Positions 13,501 through 28,500 are shown, counted from the stretch's first letter. The stretch: DNA of 64,000 nt from Hydrangea macrophylla (GCA_033977485.1 CM066984.1:33523501-33587500); one strand, 5' to 3'. The notes: generated by a model from the letters alone, not told the origin. Translations and numbers: made by a program.

Positions 13501-16500
13501 TGTGATAATCAGGCAGCTATGTATATTGCAAGTACTCCCATGTTTCATGAGAGGACCAAACATATTGAAGTTGATTGTCATTTTATCAGAGATATGGTTA
13601 TGAGGAAGCAAATTGTTACTTCTTTTTTAAGGTCTAGTGATCAATTAGGAGACATTCTTTCCAAGGCACTAAGTAGAGGACCGTTCTATGATCTTTGTAA
13701 CAAGCTGGGCATGATAGATATCTATGCTCCAGCTTGAGGGGGAGTGTTAGAATATATGTATTAGTGGTCTAAGGGTATTTTTGTAATTGGTTTTAATTGA
13801 TAATATGTATATGTGTTGGTTAACCTAATTGGGGTTAAGCCTTCACTTTCTCTCTAACTATCTTCTTAACAGGTCTCTTTGGTGATTTATTTTGGATGAT
13901 GTGTTCCCACAATTTCACCCTTTCTTGGTGAATGGTATTTTTCACCCTTGCCCATTTGATTGAACATGATTTTTTGGTTGCAATGTTATCTTCAAGTTGG
14001 AATGTCTATGTGGGTAGTAGTTTGAGTTAGGGAGTGATAATAGAAGAGTTCGTAAGAGAGTAATAATCTTTTAACAGTAGTAAAAGGGATCTTGAGGAGA
14101 AGTGGTGAGGTATAAAGAGAGACAGAGCAAAGGTGAGTGAGTGGGGGGGTGTTCCGAGTGAAGTCCGAGCACTTAAATGATCGAGTGTACATGTGAAGGA
14201 ATGGTCACTCTGAGCTCATAAATGCATAGAATCCTAGGGAATGCCCGAAATTGTCTCTGTCAAATCAGAGGGGACTGTTCATATTTATAGCACTTGGGAC
14301 ACGTGCCAAGGAATAAGCGCTGCCAACGTCAGAAAAGACATCAGCAAGGCTTATTCCTTTGGGTACACCAAAGCCACGTGCCGTCCGGAGATGACACAAG
14401 GAATGTTCCTCGCGATAGACTTGGAAGTTGTTTTAGATAGTCTCATTGACCTTTAGAGAGGCCGATGAAAGGGAAGAGACCGTCGTGACCTTCCTTAGCG
14501 AGCTCTTTCTTTAAGCCAACCAAGCTACATAAACCTGGGATTCCCGGAAGAGACATCGTCACGCCATGGCCTAGAATGGCCATATCGTGATGAAGTTACA
14601 TTGCGTCAACTCTTGATGAATTTGTGGCGGGGGGTGCCTTGTAGAACAAGACAAGATGCCTTGTCTCGAGGATGTCATTCCATTCTTCTCTTCATGGATC
14701 TCGTGAAACAATCTCTAGAGGGGGTCGGACACATGTTGGTCATAGATAGGTATGCATGTATTGATATCCACAATGTACGAGCATCAGTGTGTCAACTTGA
14801 GGCGGAGTCTTGGAAATATGAGAGGCTGTGACCCTATGATCAAGTTGGACACTTCTACGAGTATCCGTGTCTGTGCGCCAACTTGAGGGGGAGTGTTGAA
14901 AATATGGGAGAAAATATAGCAGGCAGTTACAAAGAGAGTCGCCGATTCCTGGGACTTTCCAGATTTGAAGATTTGATGGATATGATTGGATTATTCTTGT
15001 ATGGAATGTAAATTACTTAATATAAAGAATAGAGATATGATATCATTGTAATCCTAGGAATATTATTTTATTCTCTATCTATCTCCCTATATATATACAT
15101 GTAGAGGTTGGGAGTCTTGTAAAGATAACAACTCATATTATTATTAAGAGAACACAAGATGTAGCCACTTGGGGGCTTTTAGGGGTGGATGTAGGTCTTT
15201 GAACCGAACCACGTAAATCTCGTGTTCCTCCTTTATTCCTTATTTTCTTTTCTTTTCTTTTTGTTTGAGTTTCATATTCCACAAAATTCAACTCAGAAAA
15301 TGCAGCAGAAGTACTTCAAAATTTCCTAGTCCTCACAGTGGTTGATTAACCAAATGAATAAATAAATTGTATTATTCTGTCTCTGAAGTTGAAGATGATT
15401 TGATGTTTAGCCTTCGTCACCAATGATCCTTCACCGTTGTTCTCTGAACTTCAGATGCACAGGGAGATGGTAGGAATCTCCCAAGCCACTCAAAGCTCTC
15501 AAATATGGTGTATGTGATTTCTGAAGTGGCACCACTTTTTATTTTTTTATTTACTAACACTAGGTGCTGCCTCACGTGCTAGTTGCTGCTGATTGCGTAT
15601 TGAACTTGCTAGTGTAACTCTAATGGTAGTAGCAATCAAGCAAGTCTACTTACCTTTCCTAGGTCCTAAGCTTGGTTCAACATCCGGTTCAGCTTGAATA
15701 CTTGAATAACAATCAAGTTTGAGAATTTACTATGACATTTTAAATTTGGGAACTATAGCATTAGTCTAATTTTAGTACAATTTTTTTTAGTAACAGCTCC
15801 AATAGGGGACAAAAAATCAAAAGAGTCCAAAATGGATCATATTGAAAAGGGGATCCATTTTAGAAACTCAGGGTTTGAGGATCCAAACTTACAAACTTTG
15901 GAGAGAGAACGTGGTTTTATCATTAAAATAAAAAAAATAGTTGGAGTGGGTCAATGATTGAAATATATTAAACATTACAATTGATACTCATTTTGGATAT
16001 TATAGTTGGAGTGTCTTTTAAAGAAAAAAAAAAAACTCATTTTGGTGACCAAAAAGCTATTGAAGGATCCAAAATGGTTACTCCCATAAGAGTAACGAGT
16101 TCAATACGCAATCAGCGGCAGCTAGAAACGTTCCTATCCCCTCGTATTAACTTCGTTGACCTTTTTTTTTGCAATTTCTAATCTTGTTATCAATTGTGCA
16201 ATACTTTAATAAATTAAATAAGACATTATCTGTCACAGCCCGGTCCCACCATAGCGGAACCGGAGCCCGTGGCACGCCACCGAGGCTCTTCCTACTCAAA
16301 TCAAAGTTGTAGCAGCGGAAAATTAACTTAAAATATAACAAATAGTAGTCGCTCTTTTGAAACAATATACCCGAAGTTGTTAAGATCTATATAAATTTGA
16401 AAACGTAATTATATTTTGAAACGAATGAATTTATATTCAAAGGGATCCCAAAGGTGCCCTAACAACCAATCAAAACATTTAAATAAGTTGCGAAAGGGGT

Positions 16501-19500
16501 ATAAAAAGTTTTCATGCAGGGGTCATTTCGACCGGTCGAGATGCCCCTTTCGACCGGTCGGATGACCCTCGGCAATAATCCTTCACAACAGAGGGTACTT
16601 CGACCGGTCGAGCTGTCCCTTTCGACCGGTCGAATGACCCTCTGACAGCAATCCTTCTTGCACAAGGAAATTGCCTAAGGTCAAACGACCCTTGCGACCG
16701 CAAACTATCTCAACATTAATACAAGATATAAAGTCGACAAGTAAAACATTTCAAACCGTGAACTCTAGGTTCATGTACATGATAACTTAAACAACCCAAA
16801 CCATGCTTTCAAAGTCAAAACAAAACGTAGTAATTCCTTACAGGATTTGGAACTAAAATAAAACGTTTACAAGACGACTCTCCATTCTATTACAAGTCCC
16901 TTAACAACTCAAATGAAATAGACTATACGATTACAAAAATCACGAGATTAAAGCATTGAGTTGCCTTCTAAGCGAACTCCCAAAACCCACGTGCTCATAT
17001 CTTCGATTCCTCGCCAGCATTAACACCTGAAATGGTTATTTGAATAACCACACATATTCGATTTGTTTAAGCTAATGCTTAGTGAATAAATCAACATATG
17101 TACATGAATGATAAACATGTCCGCATTCACATCTCTACATTTCATACTAGTCGCCGGAGACTCACGTGCCCGTCCATATTCCCAATCCGCGACTCCTCGC
17201 CAATAAGTCCACGCGAAAGGGTAAGACCCACGATTCTACAAACAATCGTGCGACCTTAATGCCACTCTATCGGCTCCACAAAATGGTACGGTGACCACGT
17301 GCTCCTTCTGACCCAAATAAGCAACTTAACATGCTCAAATACATATCACCATGCTCGCGGTAATTAAAACATATCACCGTGCTATTGAGCCTACTTATCA
17401 ATATAAATGCCCAATATGAACTACACAATATATCTCTAGGAATTAATACATGCTATTCAAACATAACATGAATACATATCAAGAAACCATTCCAAAAACA
17501 TAGTTGAATCACTCACCTCCGATTAACGCTCCTATAATTCAATTTGAAGAAAACCCGTGTACAAAGAACGTGTAGAAGTCCGTCTAGTACAATTCCTATG
17601 AATCAGAATTCCATTTATCAACTTTTATGAAAAATTCTAGAAAACAACTTTTTGAAAACTTGGCCAAACAAGTCCTAACATATATCAAAACGAAGCTCTT
17701 ACCTCGAGGAGCTCGAATATGAAATCTAGGAGAAAACAAACTGACGGAAAGTCGTCGTTTGGCGTCGCAAAGCTCTAAGCAAAACAAATCTCCCTCCAGC
17801 CTCCTTTCTTGAACTTTAGGTTAAACTTATAAAAATATGGAAGTCATCACTTCCTATTTATAGGCAAAACTCTTGGGAATTACGTTTACCTCCCCACGAG
17901 TTTTCAAAACTCAAAAACAGTCTCTGAAACTTTCTATACAACTTATTCACAGCTTTACGAGTGAAACCTCCAAATTATACAAGTTTCTGACTAAGTTTCG
18001 TTTGGTTGCTAAAACACGAATTTCTACATGGCTTTTCCGAAGTTACTAATTAGCCTACCAAATTAATAGCGTGTTCATTCGTTCTCACCAGGATACTGAA
18101 ACTAACAATAGATATAAATTCTAAAACAGAAAATAATACAGATATTGAAATACACAGGTAAACATTTATTTCCAGATAACCATTTAAAGTATTCCACAGT
18201 GACCGTCTCATGCTCGAAGAGACTTCACAAACAATAAATCCTCAATTACCACAGTTTCAAAGGGTTCTCTAATACAGACACCCAAATCAACTCGTGAGTC
18301 AAAACTCACTCAACCATGTGTCATAAGACACGCCACATCACATTATCATGCATGACAATATGATACAAATGCAATAACACAAATGTGGGTGTTATATTAT
18401 CTTCTCTCAAATTATCTTCATTGACTTTTACAATGTCAACTACTTCTATATTATGGGTTTTTACCCCGTTGGGTTGTGTTATGGCATTCAAGTTTGCAAC
18501 TAATAATACAGGTCAGAAATGAAAACTGAGTAAACCATGCATCCCAATTATGATTTCAAAATACTTTTTGTGATCCCATTTTATGTATCTATTGTTGCGT
18601 TTTCAACCCCTTTTCCCCTTTCAAGAAAGCACTAATGATTGCATTTACAAACATCTAAGTAATAATATTTTTACAAGTTATTTCCATCTCCATATATTCA
18701 AAGTTCCTTAATGGACAATAGTTTTGTAATGGTAAATGACACATACAATGGAGCGAAGGAGTAACTATTTGTAGTTTTTTGTTCTCCATCATTCGAGCAC
18801 ATAAAATGGGATGAGGAAGTAATTATTTATAAGTTGTTTCCTTTGTCCAAAATTCCAACACATTTTAAGTAATAATATTCGACATGTGTGTAATAAAATT
18901 AAATTTATAAGCATGTGTGTAAATTAAATTTATAGGCATGTGATAAAATAAGTAAAACCTTCATTTGGTGTGGGCCTCTCCAATTATCGTACTGATATCA
19001 ACTCTTCTTTTTTGAAGGATATAAGATCATTATTTTTCAGCATTTGAGTATAAGATTTGAATAACGTTGTTTCAATTTGATATGAGATTTGAGTAAAAGT
19101 CAATTGGGTATGGATTGGGTTCTACGATAACAGAGCACCTAACAGTTTTTGGAACCAAGCCCAATTTTTATGATTATTTATTATTTATTTATTATTTTAT
19201 TATTTTTTATTTTTTTGGGTTTTGATTTTTGGTAGTATTTGTTGCATTTTTAAGTGGTAATCGATAATTTTGTTCATGATTTTAACTCAAAAATTTAGAC
19301 CATTTTAGAGTTTTTGAACCAAACCTAATTTTGAGGCTTTTTAAATTACTTTTTTCATTATTGGTAGTATTTGTTCCATTTTGAAGTGGTAATAGGCAAT
19401 TTTGTCCATGATTTTAATACAAAAGTTTAGAGCATACCAAATAGCTGAAATGTAGTAGATTGACATCTAAATTTCAAGTTCACCAATATATAATTATTTG

Positions 19501-22500
19501 TCTAAAATGACACCAACAACCAAATAGCTGCCATAAAGTTGGCCAAAATGTAATTTTGGCTGCAAAGGATGACTGAATTCATTAAAAACTTGGCTGAAAT
19601 GTAAAAAGTTGACCTAAATGTAATTATTGATGTAAAATTGACCAATATGTAATTAGCTGCCGTACTTGACCGATTCAAAACACTAACTTGACCAATATTT
19701 AACTAGCCATCATATTGTTGGCCTAAATGTAATTAGACGTATTATAATTGATTCAATTGTCATTTTTTTATTTATTTTATTTCTTTTGATGACCTAAACG
19801 TAATTATTCATCTGAAATGACATATTTGTGAATGACAGATTTACCCTCTCGCAAATCAATATATCCTTATGATGATTGGATAGATGTATAAATAATTATG
19901 GTATAGTGGAGGGATGTTATGGTATTTGACTATTGATGGGACATGTGAACATGCGAACAGCATGTTCAACTTTCCTCTCATTTCTTAGCGTTGTTGAACT
20001 ATGACCATATATAAACGATATGGATTCAAAAGTAGAGGAGTACATCTCTCTCTCCTTTTCTATTCAAATTAAAAATCTAATTTGCATTCAATATAAATTC
20101 ATCTTTGTTTAAAAGATAAAATTATCCATATGTTTATATATAACTGAATATCTGTAATATACAGACACCATATAAAGCTTTGGCATGCACCCTACAGTTT
20201 GGAGACAACAATGCGATTTGATAGCCATCATTTTTCCTGGCTTCCAATCATATCTTAGTTAATCTGATTAACTCTTGATCTAAGACTATTCAACATAGAC
20301 ACACCCTACTACAATACTGGAATTACACTCCAAGAAAATGGAAATTACACTAGGGCCTAACTCACTAAATTTATTTGCAAATACACCCCTCCACGTAAAT
20401 AAGTAACACAAGGTAAAATAAGAATTGATTGTCTATCTTTTTGGTTGCCTATTATTTACCATTTTTGAAAACTCTAGTTATCCACAATATATCACGTATG
20501 AAAAGACCAAATTACCCGTTTGAAAATAATTATTATTTAACTGTAAATAATATATACAAAAACTGGTTTAGGACAAGCCCAACCGAGTACTCAAATTTTT
20601 GTGATCGATTGAAACCATCCAAAAGTTATCCAACATGGAATCCATATTGAAGATAGACTGTGTACGGATTCGCCTCTGGTCTCTGGGCACGTCGGAACAA
20701 CATGAGTTCACTGGGGTGGAGCACGGTCCGCCAAAATCGGCATAGGTATACTGCTATATTGATGGAACACGATAAGCCTATTTTTCTCCATCTGGAAGTG
20801 CTGCAGGCACATAGAGATGAGGGTAGAGGAAGCCTCAAAAAGCAAAGGTCGAGCTATAGGTCACATGACCTGCACCTTGGTATTTGACTGGGCATTTTCC
20901 TTAATCAAAACAGATCTGCTCGCCTTCTTGTTATCCAAAAGTCGGTCAATCGGGCGGGCCCCTGGCCCGGAATGTCGAATGAAGTTGGTGGCCGGGTTCA
21001 TACAAACCTCATACATTGACCACCCGAAATACCAAGGTGTTGATCATAAGATCTCATACATTGACCACCCGAAATACCAAGGTATTGATCATAAGATCTC
21101 ACTATGTACTCTACCAAAGTGAATTAATCTCCTCAGGATTAAGAGTCTTCTACAATTTATCGAACTAGAAAATCAAGCACTTTAGAGACAGTCATTTAGT
21201 GAATTAATCTAGTTAGTGATCCTGTTCAACGTATCAATCACGCTAACGTATAAGAGTTTTGAGAACATTATCTCCTTAGGATTAAGAGTCATTTACAATT
21301 TAATGATCTAGATACACAAGCACTTATGAGATGATCATTTAATGAAGTCATCTAGTTAGCGATCCTGTTCAATGTTTGAACCATGCTAACATAGAAGTTG
21401 TGAGCTTAACCACTCCAATGACATGAGTTATTTCACCCTACTAAGTAGCAACTATATGTTACAATCATCCATATGAATTATCCCAAATTCATAGTGACTG
21501 TGAACTTAGTTTCAAGTTGAAAGAAACTGATGATCACGAACTCCCGTGTTTGAACCATTTCTATACACCGTTATCATCTACAATTCAACTTGAGGACACA
21601 TCAACACACTAATGTTTTGAAATGACCCAAGCATATCCATAATATGTAATGACAATCAATAATAAATTCAGTCTATTAATAAGAAAATGTCTTAACGAGT
21701 GGCTTTGAGGGCATACAATCCCAACATTGTGTGCATTCGTGTCTTACCCATCGATTCCTAAGGCTTTCTGCGGGACCACGTTGGTTTGCTTTATTGACTA
21801 TCCATAATGCAGTGAAGAGAGAAGAAGATAGTTCCTGTAGTTTTAGAGTTGGCTCATAGTTTGATTAAGTGCTCTTAGAGCTGATCTTATAATTACTGTA
21901 AGACAACCACTTGTGCTATTGCTATGTGAATTTGTTCCAAAAAATCATGGTGAAATTTGTTTTTCTGAGCCTCATTTTGGTATTTGTGGTGGGACTAGTA
22001 GCCTAGTTATCTTTTTATTTTTTTATTATGTAAAAAAATAAAATAAAAACTGGTCACAAATTCTACGATCAGTCATTAGTATCTTGTGACATATTTTGAG
22101 TAAAAGGATTTTAGACCGAGTTGTGCACAAATCACTTTTGCTGGTGTATTTCTTCTCCGACTGCTTATAGAGTGAATTGTGCATTGTGTTTTCAGGTCGG
22201 CTAATATAGGCGTTATTATATGCTTAAAGTGCTGTGGGGTGCATAGAAGCCTTGGAACACATATCTCAAAGGTAACTACGCCATCTCTCTCTCTCTCTCT
22301 TTCTCTCCAAAAGGAAGATAAAAGGATTCTAGTCAGAAAAGGTACGGCAATGTAGACATAGCTTTGGTTTTCAGCAGTGATGTAATTTCGATGTTCCTAA
22401 AAGGAGCTAAAAAGATCTGACTTTGGTATACTATATATTTGACCTCTGTACATTTTGGCTGAAAGAACCTTTACTTGCATAATAAGTTTTCGTTTGCATT

Positions 22501-25500
22501 TGGTTGCAGTCTTTGGAGTTTTACTGGTTGAAAATTGTAGAAAGGCCAATAATTTACATTTAGGTGAGAAGTAAACAGAAAATGTTTAGGGCATTAACCA
22601 TTTCTTTTCCCTATTAACTTTTCCTTGGTTTTTAACAATATTATCGCTTTACATTTTCTGTGGATTATAAGTAACTGACACACACTGTAGCACGGAGAAG
22701 AGCTTCTGCCGCTCAGAAAGTTGTCAGTTAGTTAAATCCAATTATATCGGTAGTTCTATGGTCTATAAATGTTGAAATTTCATCTTTCCTTAAAATTAAA
22801 ATGCATGTAAAATGGAGTCTGACTTAGTTTTGCGGTACTTAGATTACATGTTTCTCTAATGTGTGTATACATGTGGGGCTGCGTGCACAGCACGCAGCTC
22901 GGTCTCTGTGGGTAGTGTATTCCAGTGGATTATAAGCGTCAAAATGCAATTAGTTATTGGGCTTCCCAAATAGCCTCTAAGAGTATTATCTAAATATATC
23001 CAAGTCTTTTTAGAAGTTATTGGATGCTACTAATAGAATTATATCTATGATGTATGTTTGAGATATCTTTAGTGCTTTCAGGAGTTGATTTTCAGTTGCG
23101 TTAGATTGTTGTATTCCATAGGCTTAATTTGATTTCTAATTATTAGTATTCATTTTTTAGTTTTGCTTTTAACTTGTAATAAGCTTTAGTGGTGTAGAAT
23201 GAGGAATAATAATTGAGTAGAAAATTATTGAGGCAAGCTTGTTCTCCTTATTTCCTCTCTTTTTCATGTCCTTCTCTATTCTATTTCTTCTGTCTTCTCT
23301 GGTAAATCTACCTTTTCCTACATATCATACCTATATTCCCAGGTAAAAGTTCATTAGGAAAATATTTTGTTAAAATGTCTATTAACTTTTCCAAAGGTTT
23401 TTCAATTAAGCTTACCACATTCAGGAATCCACTTAGTATCTGGTTCATATCTTGGATAAATTAAATCTTCGTCACTCTCTTTGTGGTAATCATCGAATCC
23501 CAGCCAACTGAATTAATAGTGATTACCTTAATGTACTCAAAACCAACTGTGCAACAAGTGATTTAGCAAGCTCTCTTTTAGTTTTTTCTGCTATGTGCAA
23601 TTAATGGATAAAAATGTGATGGCTTATCTAAGTCGATACTTTAAACTTACTCCATGTTTCTTGAATAGATCATGACAATCCAAGAGACTTATGTTGGAAT
23701 ATTTATCTATTTATTAATGTCAAACCCGTGATTTATGGATCACGGGCTTTTAGGAATAGATTGATTGTAATATTTTATTTCATTGTTTTCTCTTTCCTTT
23801 TCTAGTTTTCTAGCTTGTATATATACCCATACACATTAGTGGAATAATATAAGAATTATTTTTCCCCAGCTTCAATTTCTTCTTGGTATCAGAGCCAAAA
23901 CCACCTAACCCTAGCCGCCACCACCACCACCTTTGCCCAACTTTCGCGTAGCCTCCCCACCACCAGCCACCACCTCTCTCCCTCTTGGCGACCTCCCAAC
24001 CACAGCCAACAGCCACCACTGCCCCCTTAGGGCTTCGGCGCACAACACCTCTCCAAGGCCTCTATGCCTCCTTCGACAGCCCTAGTGCTGTCCTCTGCCC
24101 CTTTGTGGGTCTCTCTTGCATCCCTGTGATGCGTTAGAGCCTTAGTACTCTCTCTCGTCTCGCTTTGGGCCACCGATTGTTCTCCGGTTGCCCCGTTTGT
24201 GCTCCGATTGTTTCGGGCAGCTCCTCGTCCGCCCGATACTTCGTTATTCTGTTGGTTTTTTGTGTTCAGACACACCAGCATGACTACTGTGAAGGAACAT
24301 ACACTCAACCCCGTTACTACTGCTACCACTACTGTTTGTTCTTCCACGTCCAGATCTGTCTCTCTCTCAACACACACTCGCTCATCGGGTTACTAGTGTG
24401 TTGTTGAACGGGAGAAATTTTGCTGCGTGGTCTCGTTCCTTTCGTCTTTATCTTAGCGGAAGAGGCAAATCTGGATGGATCCTGGGTACTGAACCGAAGC
24501 CAGCACTCTCTGATCCCGCAGTTGCTCAGTGGAATATTGACAAGTGTACCATCTTGGGATGGTTGGTTTGATGAAAAGAATAATTGGAAGCTTAGGGTTA
24601 GATAATTCTCTAACCCATTTTATATAAACCATAAGACTAAGAAATAAAAATTACATATAGACCCACTCACTAACAAATAATAATAATAAACCAAATAATA
24701 CTATCAACACTCCCCCTTAACCTGGTACAAATATATCTCTCATGCCCAGCTTGCCCAGAGCAGTAGGACAGTATGAAAAAGTTGACTTCCTATTCCTTTG
24801 GTGAGGACATCCGCAACTTGATCACTACTCTTCACAAAAGGAATGAGGATAATTCCTCTACTAAGCTTTTCCTTGATAAAATGTTGATCAATCTCCACAT
24901 GCTTGGTCCTATCATGTTGAACAACTATACTGATTGCTGCCTTATTATCATAGTATAGTCTCATGGAATCAACCTGTCCTCAAATCCTTCAACAAAGATT
25001 TGACCCAAAGAAGCTCACAAATACCTTGGGCCATCGCCCTGAACTCCGTCTCTGCACTAGATCTTGCCACAACATTTTGCTTCTTACTTCACCAGGTAAC
25101 CAAGCTTCCTCCTACAAATGTGCAGTATTCGGAGGTGGACCTTCTCTCCGTGACAGAACCAGCCTAATCAGCATTTGTATAAACCTCTACCCTCAGGTGA
25201 TCATGCCTAGCGAAAAATAATCCCTTTCTGGGAGTTGACTTCAAATAGAGAAGAATTCTAAAGACAACATCTTGGTGTGACACCTGAGGAGAACGCATAA
25301 ATTGACTAACAACCCCCACTGCAAAAGTGATATCAGGGCGTGTATGAGACAAGTAAATAAGCTTACCAACAAGTCTCTGGTATCTCTCCCTGTCAACCAA
25401 TTCCCTGTTATTATCTTCACTAAGTTTTTTATTCTGCTCCATAGGTTTATCACAAGCTTTGCTACCGAGCATCCCTGTTTCCTTCAACAAGTCCAAAACA

Positions 25501-28500
25501 TACTTCCTTTAGGAAATAAAAATCCCCTGTTTGGACCGAGCTAGTTCTATTCCCAGAAAGAACTTCAAGACTCCCAAGTCCTTTATCTCAATCTCAGTAG
25601 CTAATTGTTTCTTTAATTTCTCCATCTCTTCAAACTCGTCCCCTGTAAGCACAATATCATCGACATATACGATGAGTGCAGTGGTCTTACTCTGTGCAGA
25701 ATGTTTGATGAACAAAGTATGATCTGCATGGCTCTGGCTGAGACCAAACTGAAGCATAGCTTGTGTGAATCTCTCTAACCATACCCTCGGAGACTGTTTA
25801 AGACCATATAATGATTTTTTCAATCTACACCTTTCTGTCTTGGAATCTTCAAAGCCAGGAGGAACATCCATGTAAACTTCCTCTTCCAAATCACCATGCA
25901 AGAAGGCATACTTCACATCAAATTGGTGAAGAGGCCAATCTAAATTTGCTGCAGGGGAAAGGAGGATTCTTACTGTATTCATTTTTGCCACTGGTGCAAA
26001 GGTTTCTTCGTAGTCCACACCATAAGTCTGAGTGTATCCCTTTGCTACCAATCGAGCTTTATACCTTTCAATGGAACTGTCAGCCCAATGCTTTACTGTA
26101 AACACCCACTTGCACCCCGCAGTCCTCTTACCTTTAGGCAACGTTGTCAACTCCCAAGTGCCAGTCTTGTGAAGAGCCTTCATCTCTTCACTCATAGCAT
26201 GTTTACACTTGGGATCAACTAGAGCATTTTGGACATGGTTAGGAACATTGACAGAAGAAATTTTTGAAAGGAAGGATTTATAGGAGGCAGACGGATGAGA
26301 ATAAGACACAAAATTAGAGATAGCGTGTTGAGTACAAGATCTAACACCCTTACGAACAACAATGGGAACATCTAAATCATTAGGTTCTTGAGAGGATGTA
26401 TGAGGAAAATTACCTGAACCATCATCTCTCATGGAGAATGGCAGTGGAAGAGGAGAAGCAACAGTCTCTGAAGTCTCTCGGGTCTTCTTTTTACTATGTG
26501 CCCCCCTCGAATAGACTATCAACTCTCTCTCCTTCGGTCCCTCAACTCCCCCTTCTTTAGGCTCCCTCTCAACTCTCTCTATTCTACTTCCTCTCTCTCT
26601 CTCTCTGTCACACCCCAACCCGCCCCCGCGGGTTAGGACACGTGTAACAAAGCCAATGACCAAACAATCATTTTTAACGTTCCAAAAATTAACTTTTGAC
26701 TGAAATACCAGGGGTAAAAATGTCATTTTATCAAATAAAATAACCAAAAGAAATAAAATAAAGTTTTAAAACCGTTTAATGGTACTTGAGCAGAGTTTTC
26801 CTATTACAACACCATTCACCCTGTTTTCAAAACATGAATATTTTAACCCTTGCTACACTTATTTATTTAAATATTCTAAAACACATCAAAAACCTAACTA
26901 AAATATATAGATTCATTCTAACATAATAAAAGTTAAAATCATAACTCCTAACATGTTCTTATACATAAAACTGTAATCATTATACCTCAACTCCCAAACA
27001 TCTCCAACTAGTAATTTGGAAATAAATGAATAATACAAAACCCATCTTAGCAAACACAGCCCCGTAGTCTTGATCATTTCTCACTGTGATGTTCATCTGA
27101 ACCTGCGTGGTCATTAGCCACAAAAATCAAATAAGCTTTCGCTTACTGAGTACGTGGTACTAATCATGCAATTGGAGTATTTAATGATTCATAGCACCAA
27201 TTAAACATTCACAACAATAAATGGTTGCAGGCGTGTCAATTAAGCAATCACCATCGTTCTGGACCCCTGATTCCGGGTCATTCTCACTTTTTCCGTCGCA
27301 TATAGCGAAATCACACTCGTTCATTTGTGACCGTAGTCAATTCGTTGTGGTCGTCACCACTACCCCCTTTTCTCTGAGGATTTCATCTCTCTGTCCCTTA
27401 TATATGGGCTAACTAATGGTGATTATCACTTGAGACCCTTTGACCCAAATAAGCACATAAGCAGCTCAACATGTCAACATGGCAATTTCAACATTTTAAA
27501 CATGTTAAATACAAACTACTTAATTAATAATTAAGCATTTAAAAGCATTTAATAATAAATAAATAACATTAAATATCCAATTTTGGGATTAGGACACTCA
27601 CCTATACGAATAATCAAATAAGCCTAGAAACCCCGAATCTCTCCTAGATCCAGCCCAAATATGAACCTACAGCTAATCCTACATAATTTTGGTAAACTAA
27701 ATGTTACCAACCCATTTAGGTCGCGAAAAATTTGTCGATTAAATTCAAATTAAATTATACCAAAAGGTTAGGCTTACCCTCACGAGTCCAAATATGAGTT
27801 CGTATCATGATTTGGGCAACATACGACGAAGCTATAGCGTCTGGAGGGTGAGACCCTCCATTTCTCTCTTCTTCCTCGCTCATTGATCTTCTCTGTTTTG
27901 TTTTGTTTTGGTTTTTTTTTTTAGTTAACTAATATAATATATATTATATATATAACCAATATATATGTAAATCACACGTGGCCGCGCCAAGCTCACTCGC
28001 ACCCACTCACGTTTTGTGCTTGTCTTTTCCTTTTTTTTTTTAAGAAGTAGATGAGAATGAGAGATACTATGGTACATCTCACTTCATATAAACTAAGTCA
28101 AATCTGTATTTAGACCCCCAACTATTTTGTAGACCTTATTATGAAGCCCTTCAATATTTATATTTACCTACCCAATATCTAAATGGGTTTAGTCTATGTC
28201 ACGTATGGGTCCCAAACGTGATCCCAAATATTATATGAAGACACTAATTAGTCTATTAATTATGCCACGTGTTAAATCACGCCCTCACAAGGGTACCCAA
28301 ACTGGTCACATAAATAAACATGAACAATAAAAGAATATTAAAACACTTAACATTTCATCAATTAAATAATCATATGGCATCAACATGTATTATAATGTAC
28401 ACATTTACATTTACATGTCTACCATTTAATCACAGAAATGCAACTAAATGCAATTTATCCAATCTAGACCTCTTGTGGGTCCCGTTTCACATTTGTCCAA

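Larger units (their letters stand above)
9081..13871 (+). mobile_element. Ty1/copia element A, degenerate, 5' LTR missing
   Basis: Gag, protease, integrase, reverse transcriptase (RT) and RNase H follow in copia order on the + strand, then a polypurine tract (TTGAGGGGGAG, 13734-13744) and a 127-bp 3' LTR. Frames are broken by many stops and shifts and by a 586-bp hAT insertion. No matching 5' LTR was found upstream of gag, so the left end is truncated or unrecognisable. It lies in intron 2 in the same orientation as the host gene. Confidence 0.9.
20560..21726 (-). repeat. Copia LTR fragment with internal duplications
   Basis: The right end GAGGGCATACAATCCCAACA, read on the - strand, is TGTTGGGATTGTATGCCCTC, a typical start of a long copia LTR; the LTR of element G starts similarly (TGTTGGGTTTATGCCCTC). 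No purine tract follows, so this is a solo or truncated LTR. The left boundary and a TSD could not be found; 20640-21000 is clearly more GC-rich than its surroundings and may be a separate insertion. Confidence 0.5.

Noticed and set aside
16459..16703. Arg/Ser-rich frames on the - strand
   Set aside because: They are translations of the TCGACCGGTCGA tandem repeat in the solo LTR.
20640..21100. Confident call of mitochondrial insertion
   Set aside because: Composition is suggestive but I could not match it to any organellar gene, so it is left as an open finding.
25509..26747. A single 412-codon RT gene
   Set aside because: Its first 47 codons lie in the LTR of element D (from 26606 rightward). 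The frame is a chance fusion and real RT sequence ends at 26605.
27221..27412. Short protein frame repeated at 33412
   Set aside because: Both copies lie at equivalent places in the two D LTRs, so the frame is repeated because the LTR is, not because it is a gene.
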